The notes beneath the pieces were generated by a model. The model saw only the letters and a program-made list of their open reading frames with translations, did not search any database and was not told where the DNA came from. 64,000 bases of DNA from Kroppenstedtia sanguinis (GTDB taxonomy: Bacteria > Bacillota > Bacilli > Thermoactinomycetales > DSM-45169). The translations under genes were made by a program, and so were the position numbers. Below, piece after piece: positions 51,579-60,468 of this stretch; the first letter of the stretch is position 1; each line of letters opens with the position of its first letter. The stretch lies in assembly GCF_050433445.1 (NCBI RefSeq), contig NZ_JBNPXF010000009.1, forward strand, positions 62,001 to 126,000, given 5' to 3'.

Positions 51579-52444
51579 AGCCAGAAAAAAGCGATCCTTC
51601 TTGGTATGAATGTGCGCTCAGTTGGGATTGTATCAAGAAAAAAGGGGGAGAGTTACTTTCTGGCCCTAGTGAAGAAAAGAAAAAGCAGTTGCGTGAAGAA
51701 CGTATAAAAAGGCTTTTCGAGGAAGCACGTAAACATTGTGGAAGCGATTCGGAATGCATTGCAAACTATGTCGGGAAGCGGATTGGGTATGATCAGATGG
51801 GAACCCTTCCCCAACTAAAAGGTTTGATAGGCTTTTCCAAGCTGATGGGTGCCATCACCGGGGTGGATCCGTTTTATGAGTGGGTCAGTTTTGGAATGGA
51901 TCATCCCGAATTTACTATCGGTTTAGCTGCAACCATCATTGCTCTCTTCGTCTCCCCTCCCCTTGGGGGAACGATGTTGGTCAGCGGAGCCATTTCCGGC
52001 GGAGTGTCGTGGCTTCAGGGAAACGACTCAGACACCATTCTGCGGGATATGGGGATTGGTGGATTCGCAGGAGTCTTCGGTTATGGGGTGTTCGCCGGGG
52101 TAACCCGATATGCAGGAGCCAAATTAGCCCAATCCACACTAAATCCTTTCCTGCAAAAGTGGTTGCCTAAGATCATCGGTGGTGGCAGTGGTGGGGTGGC
52201 GGATCAGTCTACCTTTGACTGGTTGAGAGACCGGAAATTGGATTGGAGAAGTGCCACCCTTGCGGGCATGATCGGCCTGCTCATCCCCTATGCCGGGGCG
52301 ATCATCGACGGTACCCCTGCTTTGGGCAAATCATTTCAACAAATGATCCCCGGTGTCTCCGGCGACGGTACACAGGCGATGCCCTGGGTGAAGAAAAACG
52401 GGCAGGAAGCGGCGGATCAATATATGGAGCTGTTGTTGAAATAA
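51479..52444 (+). CDS. Proline-rich and glycine-zipper-like membrane protein, unknown
   Basis: 321 residues. A Pro/Lys/Glu linker (residues 1-40), two Cys pairs (YECALSWDC and HCGSDSEC), then hydrophobic Gly-rich helices (TIGLAATIIALFVSPPLGG, DMGIGGFAGVFGYGVFAGV, LAGMIGLLIPYAGAIIDG). The pattern recalls the glycine-zipper and linker regions of secreted polymorphic toxins, but no toxin domain is recognisable. Its start has only a weak ribosome site, and the frame is open upstream to 51395, so it may be made by frameshift from the prepilin-like ORF. Function unknown. Confidence 0.55.
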   Translation: MAKEDPKPEKPDPPEDEFSPIPLHTKPESTPPVKPEKSDPSWYECALSWDCIKKKGGELLSGPSEEKKKQLREERIKRLFEEARKHCGSDSECIANYVGKRIGYDQMGTLPQLKGLIGFSKLMGAITGVDPFYEWVSFGMDHPEFTIGLAATIIALFVSPPLGGTMLVSGAISGGVSWLQGNDSDTILRDMGIGGFAGVFGYGVFAGVTRYAGAKLAQSTLNPFLQKWLPKIIGGGSGGVADQSTFDWLRDRKLDWRSATLAGMIGLLIPYAGAIIDGTPALGKSFQQMIPGVSGDGTQAMPWVKKNGQEAADQYMELLLK

Positions 52445-52642
52445 ATAAAGATCAGAACACAGAGCAGGATCCATACCCACATCCGGTTTCTAGTACGGTT
52501 CAGAAGTAGCCGCCCGGTTCTTCTTCGACATGTTTTACTCACCTGACCTCATCCATATTTGGAGCCAAAGACGGAAAGGATCCTGTGGTTGAACCCTTCC
52601 CACGATTCAGATCCTTGGCGGTAACCCCCTCCAGAATTCTTC
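52445..52642. other. Gap without genes
   Basis: I see no gene or structured element between the glycine-rich gene and the terminator of the dehydrogenase gene. Confidence 0.4.
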
Positions 52643-52677
52643 AAAAAAGTTGGCGTCTGCGAAACACAGACGCCAAC
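52643..52677 (-). terminator. Terminator of the tartrate/malate dehydrogenase gene
   Basis: GTTGGCGTCTG / CAGACGCCAAC with T6 on the minus strand. Confidence 0.9.
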
Positions 52678-52727
52678 CCGCAACTTTATTGTTTGCTTAA
52701 TTTATTTACGGTATCGATCCGATGGGA

Positions 52728-53807
52728 TCAGCCCAACTTTTCCTTCAGTTTGTCGCACACCGCATCTCCCATTTCTTCCGTCCGTGCGCCTCCGCCGAGA
52801 TCTGGCGTCACTTGTTGACCCTCTTCCAAAACGTCTTGGAGCGCATCCAGGATCGCTGCTGCCGCAGCAGTCTCCCCGAGATGCTCCAACATCATGGAAG
52901 CACACCAAATGGCGGCTACGGGATTGGCGATGCCTTTGCCGGCAATGTCTGGAGCTGAACCGTGAACAGGCTCAAACATGGACGGATATTTTTTCTCCGG
53001 GTGGATGTTGGCCGATGGAGCGATGCCCATTCCACCCACCAGAGCCGCCCCCAAATCGGTCAAGATATCTCCGAATAAGTTGGAGGCCACCACCACATCA
53101 AAGGTATCCGGTTGAGTGACAAAAAAGGCAGACAGAGCGTCGATATGAACGAGCCGAGTGTCGACTTCAGGAAACTCCTGCTGAATCTTGTGCACATATT
53201 CGTCCCAGAAGGGCATCGTGTAGTTGATCCCGTTGGATTTAGTGGCTGCAGTCAGTCGCTTGCGCTTCCCCTGTTCTTGGACTATCTGGAAAGCATAGCG
53301 CAGCACCCGCTCCACACCGGTCCGGGTGAAGACGGTATTCTGGATGGCCATATCCTGCTCAGTCCCCTCGTACATGCGGCCACCCATGTTGGAATACTCC
53401 CCTTCGTTGTTCTCCCGGATCACCAGGAAGTCGAGATCCTCCGCACTGCGCCCAGCGAGAGGAGAGCGAATGCCACGGAGTAGCTTCACTGGCCGAAGAT
53501 TGATGTACTGCTGAAAAGTACGGCGAATCGGTAACAGCAGCCCCCACAGGGAAACATGATCCGGCACGCCAGGATAGCCGACAGCCCCCAGGTAAATGGT
53601 ATCAAAGCTTTGCAGGATCTCCAGCCCGTCTTCCGGCATCATTTTCCCATGCCGGAGATAGTACTCACAGCTCCAGTCAAACTCTCGATAGTTAAAAGCT
53701 AAGGAGCCGTCGAGGTCTGCGATCGTATCCAACACTTTGGTTCCTTCTCGGATCACATCCACCCCGATTCCGTCCCCTGGAATCAATGCGATCGAATAGG
53801 GTCTCAT
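52728..53807 (-). CDS. Tartrate dehydrogenase / D-malate dehydrogenase (decarboxylating)
   Basis: 359 residues of the isopropylmalate/isocitrate dehydrogenase superfamily. IALIPGDGIG, FLVIRENNEGEYSNMGGR (the TtuC/DmlA variant of the phosphorylation loop), the TKSNGINYTMPFWDEY catalytic Lys region, NLFGDILTD and EPVHGSAPDIAGKGIANP are all present. It oxidises D-malate, L-tartrate or a similar 2-hydroxyacid with NAD+. AGGAGG lies 8 bp before the ATG. It stands 300 bp downstream of the yhf-like operon on the same strand; a common pathway is possible but unproven. Confidence 0.9.
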   Translation of the reverse strand: MRPYSIALIPGDGIGVDVIREGTKVLDTIADLDGSLAFNYREFDWSCEYYLRHGKMMPEDGLEILQSFDTIYLGAVGYPGVPDHVSLWGLLLPIRRTFQQYINLRPVKLLRGIRSPLAGRSAEDLDFLVIRENNEGEYSNMGGRMYEGTEQDMAIQNTVFTRTGVERVLRYAFQIVQEQGKRKRLTAATKSNGINYTMPFWDEYVHKIQQEFPEVDTRLVHIDALSAFFVTQPDTFDVVVASNLFGDILTDLGAALVGGMGIAPSANIHPEKKYPSMFEPVHGSAPDIAGKGIANPVAAIWCASMMLEHLGETAAAAAILDALQDVLEEGQQVTPDLGGGARTEEMGDAVCDKLKEKLG

Positions 53808-53905
53808 GGTTTTCTCCCTCCTGTCCGTCTATGTAACCATCCAAACATACATCCCCAGATCAGTCCCCCCTAATGTACATCACGATTTCATTCCTACCTG
53901 CAAAT

Positions 53906-54101
53906 AAAGGGCTATTCGCAGTGATGGTTAACAAGATTTGCGGCAGAGATTCTTTCCTCCCACAGTTGTGTTGCCCCCGTCCCGGCTTTGCCCCTGCCCA
54001 ATCGGAAGCTTCGGAGCGACCCTTCTCCACTTCCTTCGGGATGGCATCAGTGGGGTATCACACAAGCTTCCCCCCCACAACACAGCTAATCCACGCGCCT
54101 G
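53906..54101 (+). repeat. Degenerate right half of the MITE-like repeat (copy L)
   Basis: GTTGTGTTGCCCCCGTCCCG, then GGCTTTGCCCCTGCCCAATC, and the end CAGCTAATCCACGCGCCTG match the right half of the long form. The left end is not clear. Confidence 0.6.
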
Positions 54102-54106
54102 AAGAT

Positions 54107-55309
54107 TCATCCCTCTTGATAAAATCCCGTTCCGTTTTCCGGTGGGGGAACGCGAAAGAACTGAGATAGGGTGGCAGCGATATCGGACAGGGTGGACCGA
54201 TGACCCAGGAAGGTGGCAGGCGACTTGGGTTGGTACGCCAGAATAAACGTTTTTTCCCGAGTGTGTTGACTGTGACCGGCGGTAGGATCATTGCCGTGAT
54301 CGGCGCTGATCAGAAGCAAATCCTCTTCTCCCATTTGCTCCAGAAGAAGACCCAAATGTCGGTCCACCTCCATGATTTTTCCAGCATAGCGGTTAACATC
54401 CTCTGCATGACCTGCCAAGTCGGTTTCCTGAACCGTGGCGGCGATCAGTCCCCGCTGAAGTTGGCTGAAGCCATTTCTCACACCGCGCATCACTTGATCC
54501 GTTTCCACACCGGGAAGAGTTTCTGCCCCTTCACATTCGATCACATCCTGCATTTTCCCGATCAGGTGTACAGGCCAGCCCCCTCGAACTAGGATAGTGG
54601 GGAGCTGTTTCTCCGGATCGACACCATAGCCGAGGTGGCGGGCTTGATAATTTTTCCTGTACACACCTGATTTCGGGGAGTTGAGACCGATCAGGCCGTC
54701 CTCCCGCCGTTCGACGCTCTTTCGAAGATTTTCAGGGGAGATCCCTTCTCCCCCCAAGGCGATCACACGATTCACCTGCACTTCTCCCCGGACGACTTCC
54801 CCAATTTTGAGCACCTCTGAGAAGGGAATCTCGTCCAAGGCGGCGGAAACGTTGTAAATCTGTCCATAGTCCGTTTCGATATTGTCCCCGATGACCACTC
54901 CAGGTTGCACCCACAGGTAGGGGAGTTCCGGGTTCGGGACCTCCACCTCGTAGCCACTCTCTTCCAATCTCTTTTGTACACGAGGGAGAACATTTACAAA
55001 GGGTTCCCGCACCGGTTTTCGAGGTCGGGTTCCCATGATTTCCTGGTGACCCGCATAGCTGTCCGCCCCCTCATGTTGTAAGTTCAGGGTACCCCAGCTA
55101 GCCAAGGGAGGTTGTTTCTGGAGGCGAGGGTGGTTCAGCAGTTGGTTGATCCCCAATTTCTCCAGATTGGGGATCTCGATCTGTTCCGCCTGATCCAGGA
55201 TATGGCGAAAGGTATTGGCCCCTACGTCACGGGGGCGCACCTTAGGCACATCATCCATCGCTCCGACTCCCAAGCTGTCCAATATTAGTAAGATCGCCCG
55301 TTTTTTCAT
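54107..55309 (-). CDS. yhfW: Phosphopentomutase-like metalloenzyme YhfW
   Basis: 400 residues of the alkaline-phosphatase superfamily, DeoB branch. Metal-binding Asp11 in LILDSLG and the late SADHGND and HSQHTREK ligands are present. The activation region reads DSYAGH (83-88), where true phosphopentomutases have a DTxTGH-type sequence with a phospho-Thr, so the chemistry may differ. It is the last gene of the yhf-like operon, 15 bp after yhfX. GAGGAGG precedes the ATG. Confidence 0.85.
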   Translation of the reverse strand: MKKRAILLILDSLGVGAMDDVPKVRPRDVGANTFRHILDQAEQIEIPNLEKLGINQLLNHPRLQKQPPLASWGTLNLQHEGADSYAGHQEIMGTRPRKPVREPFVNVLPRVQKRLEESGYEVEVPNPELPYLWVQPGVVIGDNIETDYGQIYNVSAALDEIPFSEVLKIGEVVRGEVQVNRVIALGGEGISPENLRKSVERREDGLIGLNSPKSGVYRKNYQARHLGYGVDPEKQLPTILVRGGWPVHLIGKMQDVIECEGAETLPGVETDQVMRGVRNGFSQLQRGLIAATVQETDLAGHAEDVNRYAGKIMEVDRHLGLLLEQMGEEDLLLISADHGNDPTAGHSQHTREKTFILAYQPKSPATFLGHRSTLSDIAATLSQFFRVPPPENGTGFYQEG

Positions 55310-55324
55310 CTCATCGACCTCCTC

Positions 55325-56491
55325 TCAACAAAGTGACTCTCCCAGGTGATTATAGATCCCCTGGATCTGGGGTTTTTCTGCTTGTAACCCCGATACCACA
55401 GCGACTTCGCTGCGGGTGACAAAAATCTGGGTCCGAAAAGCGAACAAGACGGTTTCCCCCACTTCCACCGGCATCTCTCCCACACGGAGTCCGATGGTAT
55501 AATCGATGACTTCCGGTGACAATTCCAGTATGGGAACTTTCCGGTTCATCATCTCGTCCAAGTTGCGCCCGATCAGGGCCTGTCTCATCCGGGAGCGACG
55601 GTAGTGACCCCCGCCGTAGGCATAAGCGATGTCCCCCTCTCGGTGGGAAACCTCGCTGATATAGACGATGGCAGGTTGCTCCGGTTGACCAGGGTGCTCG
55701 TGTAAGGGAGTGGTCCCCGTCAGAGCGTGCCCCGGTTCCCCATGGGTCGCTCCCATGGATTTTAGTAACGAAAGACTGGCACAAGCGGTGGCACTGGGAG
55801 CGTTCATTTGATCCAGTGGGCGATCCAATGCCTCTTCCAGAGTGCGCGCGGCACGGACCAGGGTTTGAAAATTGGGCGTGGGGGCGATCTCTTTTCCGTC
55901 ATAAAGCAGACAGGGAAAGGCAGTGACCCCGGCGATCCGCACCCCAGGCATCCCTTCGATTTCTCGGGCCGCCGAGATCCACTCTTCTTCCCGAAACCCT
56001 CCCCATTGCCCTTCATAGACGAGATCCCCCTCCCCTGTCACCTTCAACAACAGATCTTGCTGATAGTGGCGAGCACGAGCCACCTTAGATATTTCCCGCG
56101 CTTTGGCCAAGGAGAAAACCGTGATCACTTCCGGCTGGTAATCGAGTATCGCTTCCACCATGGACGAGGGAATCTGCACTAAATGTCCCACATGTCCCAG
56201 TGGAATCCCGGCTCGTGCCAGATGGAGCGCTTCCCAAGGATCGACTGCAACCGCACTGGGAATGGAGTCGGCAACGGCTTGTGCCACCTTTGGATTGCGC
56301 CCCACCTGTTTAGTCATCATATAAAGCTTGATTCCATGGTTTCGAGCAGTTTCAGCCAGTTTGGCCGCATTTTCGCTGATGGTATCCAGATCGAGAACGT
56401 AGGTATTGGGACGAATGATTCCCTTTTGGTGGAGATCAACCGCATACTCCGCCAATCGGGGGTTTTGGGAGAGAGTGGTGGACAGAAACAT
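55325..56491 (-). CDS. yhfX: PLP-dependent alanine-racemase-fold enzyme YhfX
   Basis: 388 residues. Fold-type III PLP barrel with the Schiff-base Lys in KLYMMTKQVGRNP and C-terminal beta domain. YhfX proteins are uncharacterised racemase- or decarboxylase-like enzymes found only in yhf-type clusters. It begins 1 bp after the yhfS stop, so the two PLP enzymes are coupled. Confidence 0.85.
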   Translation of the reverse strand: MFLSTTLSQNPRLAEYAVDLHQKGIIRPNTYVLDLDTISENAAKLAETARNHGIKLYMMTKQVGRNPKVAQAVADSIPSAVAVDPWEALHLARAGIPLGHVGHLVQIPSSMVEAILDYQPEVITVFSLAKAREISKVARARHYQQDLLLKVTGEGDLVYEGQWGGFREEEWISAAREIEGMPGVRIAGVTAFPCLLYDGKEIAPTPNFQTLVRAARTLEEALDRPLDQMNAPSATACASLSLLKSMGATHGEPGHALTGTTPLHEHPGQPEQPAIVYISEVSHREGDIAYAYGGGHYRRSRMRQALIGRNLDEMMNRKVPILELSPEVIDYTIGLRVGEMPVEVGETVLFAFRTQIFVTRSEVAVVSGLQAEKPQIQGIYNHLGESLC

Positions 56492-56492
56492 A

Positions 56493-57602
56493 TCAAGCCC
56501 GCTCCCCAGTCACATCGGCGACTGCCTTCCGCAGAATTTCTAGGGTCAGCTTCGCTCCTGCTCGCATAGGATTGAGGCGAATACCTGTTTGCGCCAGTTC
56601 CGGGCGGCTTGCCAAAAAGGTGCCCGACGGGCGGTAGATCATGGGAAGCACCTCGTATCGGGACTCGGCACCTACAGGATAGATCGCAGCGCCATATTTT
56701 TCGCTGGCGGCGATGACCTGGGGGGCGATGGGTTTCTCCAGTTCCAGAATGACATTTTTCGATTGGGAATAGGTGATATACGCTTTGGATACCAACGGGA
56801 CTTCCCCCCTGTTCAATCCCTGGCATAAATAATCCACCTGCTCCGTCTGAACCGCAATGGCCACTGGGGCCATAACCAGGGAGCGGAGCAGCTCCATTGC
56901 TTCAAACCCCTGAACCTGTCCGCCACCGGAATAATTACGTTTCTTGAGAATGTCGATGGGCTTTTTCTCCCCCACGACGATCCCGATCCCGGGAGGACCC
57001 AACAGTTTGAATCCAGAAAAACAGGAAAAGGAAGCTCCCAGTTCAACCCCAATTTTGCGCAATTTCAAGGCGGTATAATTATCATCCACCACGATGGGCA
57101 GATCGGGACGAGAATGGCGGAGCAATTGGATCACAGAATCCAGTTGGTAGGTATCTTCCGGGTGTTGTCGGGAATGTTGCACGTAAAATACTTTACAATC
57201 CCTCTGTTCGTTCAGAGCGTGCCTCAATGCCTCGGTATCGTTGTAATCCACAGCCTGGGGAAGCAACCCCATCATCCGAACCGTTTCCTTGGTTGTGGAG
57301 TACATCGGGCTGGTGTGTACCATCATGGAGTCTCCCGGTTCGGTCAAGACCGCCAATATCGAGCGAATGGCGCCTGTGCCGGCCCCTCTCACCAGAGCAC
57401 AGGCTTGAGTGCCGAAAAATCGAGCCAAAACCTCCTCCACTTTCTCCGTTTGTAAAGGCCTGCCCTTACCAGGTACCACCCCCAGGTCTCCAAGGTTTAA
57501 AAATTCATTACCGCGGAATATCGCAGCAATCGCTTCCGTCAGTCGGAATTGCATATTCTTTGCTTCATCTAGCGTCATTGTGTCCAAATTTGCGGATCCC
57601 AT
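56493..57602 (-). CDS. yhfS: PLP-dependent aminotransferase/lyase-fold enzyme YhfS
   Basis: 369 residues, fold-type I. The PLP Lys lies in FSGFKLLGPPGIGIV, with DDNYTALKL (Asp to the pyridine N) before it and RGAGTGAIRSIL for phosphate binding. It probably carries out a lyase or transaminase step on an amino-acid-like substrate. GAGGAGG precedes the ATG. A 168-bp gap with a repeat relic separates it from php upstream. Confidence 0.88.
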   Translation of the reverse strand: MGSANLDTMTLDEAKNMQFRLTEAIAAIFRGNEFLNLGDLGVVPGKGRPLQTEKVEEVLARFFGTQACALVRGAGTGAIRSILAVLTEPGDSMMVHTSPMYSTTKETVRMMGLLPQAVDYNDTEALRHALNEQRDCKVFYVQHSRQHPEDTYQLDSVIQLLRHSRPDLPIVVDDNYTALKLRKIGVELGASFSCFSGFKLLGPPGIGIVVGEKKPIDILKKRNYSGGGQVQGFEAMELLRSLVMAPVAIAVQTEQVDYLCQGLNRGEVPLVSKAYITYSQSKNVILELEKPIAPQVIAASEKYGAAIYPVGAESRYEVLPMIYRPSGTFLASRPELAQTGIRLNPMRAGAKLTLEILRKAVADVTGERA

Positions 57603-57631
57603 GTTACGCCTCCTCAGAAACTAAACAGCAC

Positions 57632-57703
57632 TAGGGCTGTCGATTCACCAGAAAACAGGAACACAACTCCCTTCTCCCCATTTTCTAGTTAATTAACCAA
57701 CCG
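57632..57703. repeat. Fold-back relic of the MITE-like repeat (copy M) in the php-yhfS gap
   Basis: AGGGCTGTCGATTCACCAGAAAA opens it. CATTTTCTAGTTAATTAACC closes it and is the inverse of the same left end, so both ends are left-type. It lies inside the yhf-like operon. Confidence 0.6.
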
Positions 57704-57770
57704 CTCAGCTTTTACTGCAACATTCCCATGCCGCCTACTAACATAGAGCCGATTCCGGCAAACAATTGAC

Positions 57771-58706
57771 TCAGTGGGCTTGTTTATTCACATCAAATGA
57801 CAGAAAGCGTCGAGGGTTGTCCACCATGATCGTATCGATTTCTCTTTGGTGAACGCCCCTTTCCTTCAACTGGGGCAGGAAACGGGTAAACAAGTGTTCA
57901 TAACCGAAGCCCCCATTCACCTTCAGGTAGGACTTTTTCGTAATATCTGTGGATAGCATGATCTGTTTTTCGTAGCCTTTATCCAGGATCCACAACAAGT
58001 CATCCAACCGCTCTTCATCAGGTCGGTAAGCGTTTTTTCCGATGGTGTCAAACTGGATGTAGACGCCTGCTCGGAGCAGAGCTTCATATTCTTGGCGGTC
58101 TCCGTTCAGATCCTGATGACCGATAGAGACTTTGGAAAGATCCAGATCCCCCTGGGAAAAGAGGGTCAGCTGTTCAGAACCCATGGTGCCCAGTTCACAA
58201 TGGGTACTCAGAGGAGCGCCGGTTTTTCTCTGCGCCTGGATCGCAGCTTGGAACACTTTGTATTCATCCGGTGTGATCTCATGCAGACTGCTACCAATTT
58301 CGGAGATGATCCCAGCGCGAATGCCGGTGTCCTCCACTTCCACCGTCAGTTCTTTTACAAACCTTTCGGTCAGCTCTTCTGTGGTTTTTTGAAAAACCTC
58401 TTCTGTGTAATAAGACTGCTTATAATAACCGGTGGCAGCCACGATCGGAATCCCGTGTCGCTGGGAAAGTGTAGCCAGGGACTGGACATCCCTGCCCATT
58501 CCCCGGTTGGTCACTTCCACGATTCCGCCGCAACCCGCCGCGCGGAGATTTTGCAACTCCCGGTTCAGTGGGTCGGAGTCCGCCAGTATGGCATCCGTGT
58601 CATTCCGGATCCGGGAGAGATCCAATACGACGTGTTCATGAATCAGGGTGGGCCCCATTGTCTGCGGAGAAATATCTCCAGTAACCGTTCGGATGGCGTG
58701 AGACAT
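57771..58706 (-). CDS. php: Phosphotriesterase-family hydrolase (Php)
   Basis: 311 residues, a TIM-barrel amidohydrolase. Metal ligands HEH (residues 23-25), Glu in IISEIGSS at the position of the bridging Lys or Glu, His in LSTHCELG, His in SIGHQDLN and Asp in LSTDITKK. The Glu bridge is the E. coli PHP type. The native substrate is not known; lactonase or phosphodiesterase chemistry is typical for the family. The ATG at 58706 has GGGGAGG 9 bp upstream. Confidence 0.88.
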   Translation of the reverse strand: MSHAIRTVTGDISPQTMGPTLIHEHVVLDLSRIRNDTDAILADSDPLNRELQNLRAAGCGGIVEVTNRGMGRDVQSLATLSQRHGIPIVAATGYYKQSYYTEEVFQKTTEELTERFVKELTVEVEDTGIRAGIISEIGSSLHEITPDEYKVFQAAIQAQRKTGAPLSTHCELGTMGSEQLTLFSQGDLDLSKVSIGHQDLNGDRQEYEALLRAGVYIQFDTIGKNAYRPDEERLDDLLWILDKGYEKQIMLSTDITKKSYLKVNGGFGYEHLFTRFLPQLKERGVHQREIDTIMVDNPRRFLSFDVNKQAH

Positions 58707-58727
58707 CGTGTCATTCCTCCCCATAGA

Positions 58728-60044
58728 TCAGCCGGTAGCCGGCGTAAACAGTTGCAAAACGTAGAGCAGATTTAAGATCAATCCAGTCAAAATAGCGGCT
58801 AGAGGAGAGGCGGCCAGCCGGATCACCGGTCGACCCACTGCCTCATTCAAAGCATAGAGGGCAACGAAGATGCTGAACCCGGTGAATTCTCCCATCTTGA
58901 GCACAGCCAGCACCGACCCCAGCAGCAAGGCGATTTCCATCACATTGGAGATCGCCGTGCGGATGCTGTCCGAAGCTTCCCGCAAGGAAGGAAATCGTTC
59001 CAAGACCTTTCCGAGCCGAGACAGGAGCAAAACCTCCAAAGAGATGATCAGGGCGCCTCCGATGGCGGCCACGACCGCATTGGGCGCGAGATAGGCCATA
59101 GGGAAAATAAAGGTGAGTCCGACCACACCGTATACCCCTGTAGTCAGTGCAGTCGTTACGATCAGTGGCACAAACCCGATCCCGCGCAGGAAATCCGCCA
59201 GTGCCGCCTGCTGGATCAATGACTGGGTCTGAGCTGGATCCGTAGCGTTGTAGGCTTCTTTCAAAGTAAAGATCGAAACTTCAGAACCTGCAAAGTAGCC
59301 CAGGTTGGCAATGACAGCGATCAAGGCGCCGGTGACGGCAAAGAAGGGAAGACCCTTGCGGATCCGTTGGGTCCGTTCTTCAAACAGGGATTCACCTTCA
59401 GGAATAGAGGAGGTCTCCCCCCGGTCTTTCATCAAGGCGAATATCACCAGCAAAAGGGTTCCGACGAACAGCTGACCGGCTTCCGGAAGGAGTTGAAAGT
59501 CTTTGGGCAGGATCCAGCCCAGCTCCACCAGTTGTCGTACCAGCAGAACCAGAGCCGCGGAGAAAGTCGCCTTTTTCCAACCGAATTGGTAAGCAATGGC
59601 CAAGACCGGGAAGAGGGCGAATCCTGCCAGCACAGGCGAGCTCAGTTCTCCCAAGGCCCCGAGAAAGTCGATGGGAAAGAACCCGAAGGCGGATTGCACA
59701 GCCGTCAATCCCGAAACGACTGCCACACCCCAAGCGCCTCCGAACAGCGCGGCCATCCAAGCGCGAGTGGCCAACACGCCTAGGATATCCGTGGGCAAAA
59801 ATAACAACCAGGGATTGAGCAATTTGGTAGACAAAGTGAAGGTGATTCCTACAGAAGCGATAAAACCCACACTCAATCCAAAGGAGATGGAAGCCAGTTC
59901 GGGACGTTTCATTCTCCCCTCGATAAATTCAGGCATGATGGGACGAATTCCATCGTGAAAAACCGCCCGCCCGTAGTAAGAGAGAAGAGCCGTACTGGCC
60001 GTCAACAAGGCTACCAAAATCAGTTTCAACAGGGAGAATTCCAT
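58728..60044 (-). CDS. yhfT: YhfT-family membrane protein
   Basis: 438 residues with about eleven membrane segments. YYGRAVFHDGIRPIMPEFIEGRMKRPELASISFGLSVGFIASVG is the YhfT signature. It is most likely the transporter that brings in the operon's substrate (inference from context). GGAGGAGG precedes the ATG, and yhfU ends 21 bp before it. Confidence 0.85.
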   Translation of the reverse strand: MEFSLLKLILVALLTASTALLSYYGRAVFHDGIRPIMPEFIEGRMKRPELASISFGLSVGFIASVGITFTLSTKLLNPWLLFLPTDILGVLATRAWMAALFGGAWGVAVVSGLTAVQSAFGFFPIDFLGALGELSSPVLAGFALFPVLAIAYQFGWKKATFSAALVLLVRQLVELGWILPKDFQLLPEAGQLFVGTLLLVIFALMKDRGETSSIPEGESLFEERTQRIRKGLPFFAVTGALIAVIANLGYFAGSEVSIFTLKEAYNATDPAQTQSLIQQAALADFLRGIGFVPLIVTTALTTGVYGVVGLTFIFPMAYLAPNAVVAAIGGALIISLEVLLLSRLGKVLERFPSLREASDSIRTAISNVMEIALLLGSVLAVLKMGEFTGFSIFVALYALNEAVGRPVIRLAASPLAAILTGLILNLLYVLQLFTPATG

Positions 60045-60065
60045 GAGAGAGGTTCCTCCTCCAGA

Positions 60066-60434
60066 TTATTTATCCGAATGCTCCAGCAGACTTCGAACTA
60101 GAATAGGGACTGTACTCTCGATGGCTTCCACAGACATGCCAAAGGCGATTTTTCCTTCCTGCACCCGCTTTTCGATCTCTTGAGGATCCGGTCGACCACC
60201 GGCTTTGGCGATGGTAGCGCATCGGTTATAACCCAGGAGGCCGATGGCCACGGAAAGGGCTGCACCCCCGCCACTGTTACAGGCGCCCACATAGTAATCT
60301 GCCTGTCCCGCCTTCACTTTTTTGGCCCCTTCGAAATCAGAGGTAATTACCGCTTCAACACGATCCCCTCCAGTTTCCTCCACCTGCTTTTTGATCAGAT
60401 CCTTTTGTAAACCACCGATCACTATGCGAATCAC
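60066..60434 (-). CDS. yhfU: YhfU (DUF2620) small protein
   Basis: 122 residues: MIRIVIGGLQKDLIKKQVEE, then DYYVGACNSGGGAALSVAIGLLGY, the DUF2620 pattern. It has a glycine-rich loop that could bind phosphate or a nucleotide. The GTG at 60434 has GGAGG 8 bp upstream; the longer frame reads antisense through yhfY. No activity is known. Confidence 0.85.
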   Translation of the reverse strand: MIRIVIGGLQKDLIKKQVEETGGDRVEAVITSDFEGAKKVKAGQADYYVGACNSGGGAALSVAIGLLGYNRCATIAKAGGRPDPQEIEKRVQEGKIAFGMSVEAIESTVPILVRSLLEHSDK

Positions 60435-60468
60435 GAAGCATCCCTCCATTTTGTATGGAAACCTGACA

